Part shown: one piece after another, positions 56,401 through 64,000 of the stretch
Numbering within the stretch: position 1 is the first letter of the stretch
Layout: every line of letters begins with the position of its first letter
Assembly (NCBI GenBank): GCA_001695595.3
Contig: MBPM02000017.1
Coordinates: forward strand, 806,001 to 870,000
Reading direction: 5' to 3'
Source of the DNA: Plasmopara viticola
Lineage: Eukaryota > Oomycota > Peronosporomycetes > Peronosporales > Peronosporaceae
DNA length: 64,000 nucleotides
Program-made: the position numbers and the translations under genes
The notes under the pieces: model-generated
Seen by the model: only the letters and a program-made list of their open reading frames with translations
Databases searched by the model: none
Told to the model about the DNA's origin: nothing

Positions 56401-56668
56401 CAATGATGCGCGGTAATGATGTTGTAGACAAAATGAGCTTGTTAGCAATGATGTGGCAGGGTGTGAATGCGAGCGAGCTATTCAGGTCCGCCGCACACTC
56501 TTTTATGTCGAAAAAGGAGCTCTGTTTATTATCTATAAAAGAGCTCGTTTTGAGCAGGGCACTTTGTCGATTTTTTATATTTCCATCCCAGTTGATCGTC
56601 GCATAACAGCTGGAAAAAAAATCAAATCATCCTGTTCATTCTCCATTTCTTCCAAGTTGATAAGCCTC

Positions 56669-57682
56669 ATGATCTCTTCGCGTCTACGGTGTGTCGTGAC
56701 GCTGACGATAGTCGCTCTGCTAGCAATCTGTAAGACTGCTAAGGTGACAGCGAGAGCCTCTGGTGCCGCGGAGCCCCACATCCATGGCCCTCCACGGCGG
56801 CGATGGCCTGCACGGCTCTTGCAGTCAGTCACCGCTTCGTCCATCATGACGAAACTAAAACATACATCACTGGGAAAGAAATTTTACCCACAAGAATTCT
56901 TGCAACGCGCCAGCGATCGACAGGGCGCTGTGACTGACCTGTTTAAGACTCACAATGTCAAAGGCGTAGATGTCGATAGATTTTTTACGAGTAAACGGTT
57001 CAAGAGGTGGGAAAAACAAGTCAAGAAAGCCTATGGGAACGACGCTGAATCAATGATGTTTTCAACATTGAACAATGAGCTTCGTTATGACGACAACGGC
57101 GGAGTCGAAGCAATCCTTGCGCAGGCTTTTAAAAACAATAATCCGGATAATTTGGCTTACCGTTTTGAGGATCTGCTGCTCCAGGATTTAGCTGATGGCA
57201 TGATCCAGAAAAGAAATGGTGGCGTTAGGGATTATGTGCGCTATGCGACCTATTGTGAATCGGTGCACAGGTATGTGGGTTTAAGAATGGGGAGAATGCT
57301 GGATACAGAGAATCTCGCTGAGCTTATTCGTGATTTTGACAAAAAAATTGCTGCATCTTCAATTACGTTGTTTGACTATTTAGAGAAATACTTTGAGATG
57401 ATTAATCGTGCAAAGGGCATCACGGACGTTTTCGAAAGTCTGGGTCCTGTGAAAGGGTTCAATAACAATGCCTTTTTGATTGAAATGCTCTCCAAAACGG
57501 CGACCGCACTAGAAGGAAAAGTGGATTTCGCCAATTTTATGCTGACTACACTACGTAAGGCAAACTGGTCCGAGGAAAAAATCTCTTCATTGGTATTTAA
57601 GCTGGAGAAACAAGAAATCTCGTCAGGTGTGGACCCAATAATTAAGGCGATGGCGAATCATCTGAGATCTGGTGGAACATAG
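56669..57682 (+). CDS. Secreted RxLR-like effector candidate with WY-like body, member G
   Basis: An intact 337-residue frame. The start is taken as the ATG at 56669 (MISSRLRCVVTLTIVALLAI), where the family signal peptide begins; the frame is open 72 codons further upstream but that part has no homology to the family. The signal peptide ends near residues 26-28 (CKTAKVTA). PPRRRWPARLLQ lies at 41-52, so the motif is about ten residues closer to the start than in F and K. The body has FKRWEKQVKKAYG (Trp114, Tyr122), MMFSTLNNELRY, NGGVEAILAQAF, RFEDLLLQDLADGM, DYVRYATYCES, NNAFLIEMLSKTA, LRKANWSEEKI and LEKQEI. It is probably a working gene, and a secreted effector by family inference. Confidence 0.85.
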   Translation: MISSRLRCVVTLTIVALLAICKTAKVTARASGAAEPHIHGPPRRRWPARLLQSVTASSIMTKLKHTSLGKKFYPQEFLQRASDRQGAVTDLFKTHNVKGVDVDRFFTSKRFKRWEKQVKKAYGNDAESMMFSTLNNELRYDDNGGVEAILAQAFKNNNPDNLAYRFEDLLLQDLADGMIQKRNGGVRDYVRYATYCESVHRYVGLRMGRMLDTENLAELIRDFDKKIAASSITLFDYLEKYFEMINRAKGITDVFESLGPVKGFNNNAFLIEMLSKTATALEGKVDFANFMLTTLRKANWSEEKISSLVFKLEKQEISSGVDPIIKAMANHLRSGGT

Positions 57683-59560
57683 CGATTCAATAATGGGATG
57701 CATTAGTACGTATTCGGATAGTTTACACATGACGTACGATTACTCGCGTTTGACTTTATATGTTGCTTATGTTGGTATAGTGTGTGTAGCAAAGCGAGTG
57801 GAAACATAATTGCAGAGGGTCCTTTCTCTGTTGCGCAAGAGACTTTATCGAGAGAGCGGCGCCTAATACTCGGCTTGCCAGGAGAGCAAGGGTGTCATTT
57901 AAGCACGAGGTTTGCATGTCAACGAGTTACATATATTTCGTATTAGAATGAAACGAATGCTCTCGCTTTGCATGTTTGAATTATGCTACTAATATATTTA
58001 GTATTCTAAAAGCTCTTAATTTCTTAACATTGCGTTATCGACGATTGTTCCACGATCGTTTCCATCGCCTTCTTGTCGTATTTAAAATTTATTATTCAAA
58101 GCCTACCACGCGTTGACGGAGCTTACGGAATATTGCCCAGTATGCAGTAGGTAAAGATTGAGGGTACAATATACATAAGCTTGATCCTTCATCGCACACT
58201 CTATGCATTTTGCGCTCAAAGTCTTCTTTCGAATTGGTCAAAGAAGAAACTCTTTTTCGCAGGCCAATTTTTCTAAGGTTCACGCAGTTTTTAAACGAAA
58301 ATTATACTTGTCAGCACGCGACTTTGCAACGATCTAAGTTGGTGTCGAGCTTAAGGCCCCCGTTGATTTATTCTAGAACACATCAGCTACTGGAGATCTT
58401 TTTCGTGACTGCCGTAAAAACTTATTACAGAAAAAAATGTAACACCCTTTGCAATGTAGGAGGGAGGACATTCAAAGTAGACAAAGACTAAAATTTTGTG
58501 GCCCTCTCTTCGCAGCTCTTGACCATTTGACCACGACGGGAGAAAAATTTGAGAGTACGGTGCTAGACGAGTCAACAAGAAAACAAATTATAATTTTCTT
58601 TTTACCAAATCGGCACAAATTCCTTCAACCGTGACCAGCTGCGCTGCGCTTGTGCATCCCTTTTTAATTCCCCCGCGATTCGCTTTGCTTGCGTGGGTAT
58701 ATTAATATAAAATAAGAGGCTCATGGGCGAGCTCGATGCTGGGTCCTCCACCTAAAATTCTGCGCGGCCCTAGCCCAGCAACTCCAAGATCCTGGGACTC
58801 TCAATCACATTTTAATACGTTGATTAATTTTGTGGCTCTCATCAACGGTGCACATTAGTCAAGCAAAGCATAATTCATGGAAGCGACAGTAGATTGTAGA
58901 AGCTGTGTTAATAAAGCACTCTTTTTAAGGTGTGGAGCAGAGCGCAAAAAATAGAAAGGATACGAGAACCAGCACAATGAACGGCCTGGTCACACCAATA
59001 AAAGTCGACTTTTTGCGTGTTGTGAGCCGGCTCAGCATAGTGCGAACGAACGCAAACGCGCGTAGCGCTCCGCGGGACAAGAAGATTCTTTTTTATGTAA
59101 GCGTGGTCAGAAAATATCGACATTCCGACGTCGTGCAGCTCAAACTTGATAAGGTATGAGAGAAATTATCACTTTAAGCATGTAGCAGTAACAAATATTA
59201 AGCAGCACCTATATGTGAGGGCCTTTTCCATTAAGCTTTTATTATCGTATTGCAGTCAGGGGACTTATTCAGAAAACGAAATACAGTTACCACAGCCCTT
59301 TATTAGAGACTGTCGTGGCAAAGGCGATGTTTAAGGAAAACGAGTAGATCATTGGTAATCAAATTGTCAAATGCAGACAGACGTATGAGGCGACTAGTCG
59401 CTGTCAGATGCGTAAGGAAAAACCAGTAGAAAATAGGTATCGCTCTAAAAGTGATATTTAAGCTGCAAACCTGCCAGTCAACGTTTTATCGTACCAAAAC
59501 TGTGGAGCAAGTCTGTCAGCATGTAAATATTGTTCAGGTGTCGTTTAGTGATTAATGTCT
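57683..59560 (+). repeat. 3' flank of G and intergenic sequence
   Basis: GTACGTATTC at 57706 and an AG at 57780 or 57789 are possible splice sites as seen after F and C. The tail tttgcatgtcaacgagtt is near 57912. gtgtcgagcttaaggccccc near 58342 and the module gcgctgcgcttgtgcatcc...ctgcgcggccc at 58640-58770 repeat elements of the other flanks. No gene is recognised. Confidence 0.5.
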
Positions 59561-59582
59561 GCCAATTTCGAAGTCGACAATA

Positions 59583-60530
59583 ATGATGGCCTCAACGCGC
59601 TAACGATACGTCGCGACACTGAGATAGTCGCTCTGCTCACACTCTGTAAAGCTGCAACGGTGACGGCGAGAGCCCCAAATCCATGGCGTAGATACGCTGC
59701 CTCTTACGAAAAAAACCCGTTCTCGTCGACGATGCTCTAAGATTCGTTCGCAATGGCACCAGCCATAATAAAAATGACACATTAATCGATGGAAAAGAGA
59801 CAAGAATTCTTGAAATTCGCCATCGATGGAGAGGGCTCTGTGATTGTTCTTTCATTATGATAGAAACAGCTTTTAACGACTAATCAATCTAAGACGCAAT
59901 AAAAAAAGACTCGAGAAAGCCAATGGAAGTGAGTCTAAATAATCGATACTTATTACAATGTGTGGTTGAAGCAAAGATTGCGCGGGCTTTAGATGATGAA
60001 AACTAGAGCTTCGCTGTGAAAATATGCTTTCAAGTGTGAAAAATTACAATTTTGAAGGTGTGATATTTCTGTGCGCAATGCGCTCTATCTTGGTTCGGCA
60101 CAAGACCTAACCTTACATGAATTGCAGAACTTCTTGGGCATAGATACTTTCATTGCGTGCTTTGATGATTTTGAAAAGAAAAGTTTTTTTTGCTTTGTAT
60201 ACTGCTGGAGAATTAAATTAAAGTGTTAGTTCTCAAGTATCGGCCTTGAAAGGCTCGTAAAAGTTGTCTTAGAGATTTGGGTCTTGTGGAAGGATCCAAC
60301 ATCGACGCCTTCGTGTTAAATTGCAATTCTAATAAGACGACTAACGAAAACGGTAACGTGAACATTGTCGAATCCTGCTGGAAGAAGCGAAGTGGACGAA
60401 TGTCTGAATTTGAGAAATTCTTCTCAAACTCAAGGACCAAAAGCTCCTGTATGGTCTCCATAAAAATAATAAATTCGGTGTTTAGCGCAGTACACTATAC
60501 CAAGCTGTTGCTAAATGGTCAAGCGCACTA
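59583..60530 (+). pseudogene. RxLR-like effector pseudogene, member J (heavily decayed)
   Basis: Near 59583 the sequence matches the start of G (atg, then acgcgctaacg, cgtcgcgacactgagatagtcgctctgc), but the signal peptide is altered by base changes and an indel. It continues ALLTLCKAATVTARAPNPWRR. Later pieces match the family body: near 59803 gacaagaattcttg, as in G at about 56890, and near 60275-60330 VEGSNIDAFVLNCNSNK, equivalent to VKGFNNNAFL. Several stops and deletions separate them. The 3' flank begins near 60540 and is interrupted by the copia element. Confidence 0.65.
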
Positions 60531-60588
60531 ATACAACGATAAAAAAGAGATGACTTGACTCGTTTGCGCAAAACTTGCATGTCAACGG

Positions 60589-60760
60589 TGTAACGGCCTC
60601 TAATTGGGTGTCCCACAGTATGTGCCAACTTGACATATAAGAGAAATAGTCACATTCTAGAATATCGAGACAGAAGAACACGTGGCTACAAGTGAGTAAG
60701 AGCCTATAGTTTGCTTTATTCCTATGAATTTACTTTCCATTTTGCACTGCGACAATCACA
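60589..60760 (+). repeat. Probable 5' LTR of the copia element
   Basis: It starts TGTAACGGCC immediately after ttgcatgtcaacgg, which belongs to the conserved 3' flank of J, so the left boundary is well placed. It ends at CACA near 60760, eight bases before the primer binding site. The right boundary is less certain, and the 3' LTR lies outside the window. Confidence 0.55.
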
Positions 60761-60768
60761 TTGTTATA

Positions 60769-60780
60769 GGTTATGAGCCC
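60769..60780 (+). promoter_or_regulatory. Primer binding site, initiator tRNA-Met half molecule type
   Basis: GGTTATGAGCCC is complementary to GGGCTCATAACC, the anticodon stem-loop of eukaryotic initiator tRNA-Met. Ty1/copia elements such as Drosophila copia are known to prime from a tRNA cut in the anticodon loop. The ATG of gag lies inside this site (60773). Confidence 0.6.
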
Positions 60781-63700
60781 AATAACGAACCCGAACGAGA
60801 TCCTCAGCGACGACAACTACTTCCTGTGGGAGTTTAACGCCCGCATGGCATTGGCCAGGAAGGACCTCCTCGACCATCTCGAGGTGAAGCCAGAAGACGC
60901 AGTGAACGCCCCCGCCCAATGGAAAGCCGCCGATGTGAAGGCGCTGGCTGTGGTGTCGAAGCTGTTGAGTCCAACGTACCAGATGATGGTGAGGGAAGCC
61001 AATTCTGCATGGGAAGCATGGCAAATTCTGCGTGCATTTTTCATGAAGCAGAGTCTGCACAACCGTGTGCAGCTGCGCAAGCAACTCCACGAGTTCGCGA
61101 TGGCCAGTGGTGGGAGTCTCATGGAGCATCTGGTGCAGTTCGATGAATTGTGTGCGAAGTTGGCTGCGGTTGGTGACGCTCTGCCTGAAGAGGAGAAGCT
61201 GGTGATCCTCCTTGGTAGTGTGCCAAGTGAGTACGACGCGATGGTGCGGCTCATCGAAGTGCGCGACCGTGTGACACTTCTGGATGCGAAAGAGATGCTC
61301 CGACGCGAATATGAGATGATTCAGAAACGCGAGGTGAAGGAGCAAGCATTCAAGGCGACGGTGAGTGATAATGGTGGAAGGTTCCAGAATGGGCGTGGAG
61401 GCCGACGTGGACGAAATGCCAAGAGACACGGACGCAAAGGGCATAATGGTGGTGACAAGAAGGAGTTCAAGGGCCGATGCTATGAATGCCACGAAGCTGG
61501 CCACAAGAAACAAGATTGCCCGAGGCTGAAGGGCAATGCCGGTGGTTCGGAGTTCGCGTTCTCCGCTATGACCGCTGGTGGTGAGCGATCGTCCACCTGG
61601 CTCCTTGATAGTGGAGCCAGCTCGCATATGACTACGGATCGGAATGATTTTTCGGAATACCGCCCGCTTACAGAACCAATCGAGATCATGGTGGCAAATG
61701 GCCAGCGAGTTGCCGCCATAGGTATGGGTACCGTGCGAGTTAACTTTACCGGAGGCGTGCGGGTGAAGTTGACGGATGTTCTCCACGTTCAGAAATTGGA
61801 CCGAAAGCTACTGTCGGTTCCTGCACTCATGTCCAAGAATCTCGCTGTGCAATTCGACAAGACCGGTGCCTCCATTTTGCAGAATGGCCGTGTTGTTGTT
61901 CGAGTCCCTCGGATTGGGAAACTGTACGCGTGTGAACTAAAGTACAGAACGGAAGGCAACGCGTATACGGCATTTGATGGTGAGTCAAATGATAAAGCCT
62001 ACGAAGTCATTCACGCGCGCCTGGGGCACGTCTCCGATACCAAGCTAAAGCTAGTTGCTAGCGCGTGCGATGGTATCCCCCCTATGGCTTTGTCTCAATC
62101 GGATGGTGGTGTCTGCGGTGGCTGTGCGCAAGGAAAAATGACCACAAGCTCGTACGCGCACCAATCGGGTAGCGAGATAAAGACAGGTCGCCCATTCGAG
62201 ATTGTGCACACGGATGTGATGGGGCCAATAAAACCGAAGTCCAAGGGTGGTGCGGTATACATCGTGGTCTTCGTGGACGACTTCAGCCGAGAGTGTTCGT
62301 CAACTTCATCAAGCAGAAGTCTCAAGTGTTCGATTGCTTCAAGGCATTCTGCACTCAGGTTAAGGTGCAACACGGCTGCAAGGTGATGTGTGTTCGTAGT
62401 GACAACGGTGGTGAATATGTGAGCAAGCGCTTTGGCAAGTTCTGTGCGTCCAAAGGGATCATTCACCAGACGAGTGCGCCATACAGCCCCCAGCAAAATG
62501 GGACCGCTGAGCGTATGAACCGGACACTAGCTGACATGGCCCGGTCGATGCTACACTACATGCGAGTGGACCGTGTGTGGTGGGCTGAAGCGTTTCGGAC
62601 TGCAGCTTACATCGTCAACCGTATCCCGAATACTGCGCGACCGGATCAGAGCCCCCTCGAAGTATTAACCGGAAAGCGCCAGTCACTCGAAGACCTTCGT
62701 GTATTTGGTGCTCGTGGCTACGTACATGTTGACAAGCCAAACGTAGGCAAACTTGATCCTCGAGCTCACCGTTGCCTCTTCCTTGGATACGCTGATGGTT
62801 CGAAAGCGTATCGTGTGTGGGATTACGACGACGAGCGCATCGTGATTTCGCGATCGGTGCATCTGAATGAGCGACCACCAGACACGTTCCAAGCCGTCAG
62901 TGATGACTCAAGTTGCTTTCCTTGGGTGGTTAGCATCAATGATCACGATTCCGTGAGTTATATTCCGCCACCGCGACCAGTGAATGAGAACGACCATGAT
63001 GCAACTGCGGATGTCGACGATGCCGCCGACGTTGAAATGGAAGAAGTGCCCCCTACCGATGCTCAAATCTCACCCGTTCCTACTGATGCTTTGGACAGGG
63101 GGAGTAACAGCCAGATGCAAGTTGTCCAGCGCATCAGTCCTTCCACTGCTACCGAAGATCAGCAGATGCAGCTCGCCCAGCGTCCTGATTGCGATATCGT
63201 CCCGCACTCACAACATCTAAGTCGGTCGATCGATCGCCCCGCCATCGTCCAGCATCTCAACCCGAGCCTTGACCTCGTCCGTGCTGCCGGATGTGATCCG
63301 TGCGCACCGTCAGCAATAATCCCTCATGGTGAAGGTGTTGGCGTCGGCTTCGATGCATCAGAGAATCGCATAGTGTTCAGTGGTGGTTCCATTCGCCCTC
63401 GATCGATCACGTATGAACAACCGCGTCTACTGACTGATGGAGATATGCCTTTGCATCTTGATGGCGCTGAAAATGACGATGAGCCAGAACCAGAAAGCAA
63501 GCGACCACGCCTGGATGAGTACGAAATTGCGTTGGCGGTGTCTGAGCTGCCTACATCATACGCTGAAGCAATGGCGGCCCCTGACGCTCCACAATGGAAG
63601 GAAGCTATACGTGCTGAGATTCGGTCGCATGTGCGGAGCCACACGTGGGACATGGTGCGACGACCTCAAGGAAACAAGGTGATCGGATGCAAATGGGTAT

Positions 63701-64000
63701 TCGCGAAGAAGTACGACGAGAATGGAGCGGTTAAGCGATACAAGGCACGTCTAGTCGCTCGAGGTTTCCTCCAGACTCGCGGCATAGACTATACCCACAC
63801 ATACTCACCAGTGGCAAGCATGAACACGATCCGGGTCTTTCTCGCATTGTGCTGCTCTCGACGCCTCATGATTCGCCAGTTTGACATTGAGACCGCATTT
63901 CTAAATGGAAAGCTTGACGAAACAGTGTTTATGAATCCCCCTGAAGGAGTGAATGTGGCGCCGGAATTGGTTTGCAGACTCCGCCGCAGCCTCTATGGAC
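60773..64000 (+). mobile_element. Ty1/copia gag-pol, one frameshift, runs off the window
   Basis: The first frame starts at the ATG at 60773 (MSPITNPNEILSDDNYFLWE). It holds the gag core, a CCHC zinc knuckle (CYECHEAGHKKQDC, residues 236-249) and the protease site WLLDSGASSHMT (Asp279). The pre-integrase region HARLGH and the first integrase Asp (VHTDVMGP) follow. A frame change at about 62287-62293, in VDDFSR, then moves coding to a second frame. That frame is open to the window end and holds SDNGGEY, QQNGTAERMN, the RT start KWVFAKKYDENG and FDIETAFLNGKL. The order protease-integrase-RT is that of copia. Only the single shift breaks it, so it is a recent insertion. Confidence 0.9.
62293..64000 (+). 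pseudogene. Second frame of copia pol (integrase end and reverse transcriptase start)
   Basis: This frame has no stop between 62293 and the window edge, about 569 codons. It begins VFVNFIKQKSQ, continues with integrase residues Asp (SDNGGEY) and Glu (NGTAERMN), then CLFLGYADGSKAYRVWD and an acidic linker. It enters the reverse transcriptase at 63670 (GCKWVFAKKYDENGAVKRYK, ARLVARGF, YTHTYSPVA, FDIETAFLNG). The missing base near 62290 may be a mutation, or a sequencing error given how well the rest is kept. Confidence 0.85.

Noticed and set aside
56453..56668. Upstream extension of the G frame by 72 codons
   Set aside because: The family signal peptide starts at 56669, and the extension has no similarity to other members and would bury the signal peptide.
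60764..61786. Long minus-strand frame of 340 codons over the copia gag
   Set aside because: It is the antisense shadow of a clear gag-protease frame with a CCHC knuckle and DSG site. It has no domain of its own.
1..64000. CRISPR arrays, rRNA genes, intact tRNA genes, telomeric repeats, bacterial-type operons
   Set aside because: None seen. The genome type is eukaryotic and no regularly spaced repeats or conserved RNA genes were recognised.

Overview
ORGANISM. The window looks like a repeat-rich, gene-sparse region of a plant-pathogenic oomycete (Peronosporaceae: a Phytophthora or downy mildew type genome). The basis is a family of short, intron-poor secreted proteins. Each has an N-terminal signal peptide, a degenerate RxLR-like motif about 50-60 residues in, and a helical body with conserved Trp and Tyr/Phe that resembles the WY/LWY effector fold. 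They sit among LINE, Ty1/copia, Ty3/gypsy, SINE-like and terminal-inverted-repeat (TIR) elements in AT-rich DNA. The species cannot be named from the sequence alone. EFFECTOR FAMILY. I count eleven members of one family, named here A to K in no special order. Four reading frames are uninterrupted: A (1-421, minus, cut by the window edge), K (29109-30134, minus), F (44449-45522, plus) and G (56669-57682, plus). Seven are broken: B (5301), C (7889), D (11656), H (26894, minus), I (33387), E (38822) and J (about 59583). All share the motif R-x-R-W-P-A-R-[SL]-L or its decayed form instead of a canonical RxLR-EER. LAYOUT. 1-6100: A and B with duplicated 5' flanks, each flank carrying a SINE-like insertion, and a degenerate unrecognised gene between them. 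6400-12850: a block carrying C, a Ty3/gypsy integrase remnant and D. 12850-16600: a broken LINE. 16600-26200: AT-rich sequence with no gene I can support. 26200-31300: H and K with their flanks. 31400-41640 and 41683-47290: two further copies of the block, carrying I and E, then F. The first of these holds a 1.14 kb TIR element that is absent from the other copies. 47862-54780: a decayed LINE joined at its 5' end to a SINE-like copy and flanked by a 17-bp direct repeat. 54800-60580: G and J. 60589-64000: the 5' part of a Ty1/copia element with one frameshift, inserted in the 3' flank of J. HOW IT FITS TOGETHER. No operon or pathway is visible. The region behaves as an effector nursery and graveyard: segmental duplication spreads copies together with about 1 kb of 5' flank and a 3' flank that appears to hold a short intron. 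Gene conversion or recent copying keeps some copies nearly identical, including already dead ones, and transposons break up the blocks.
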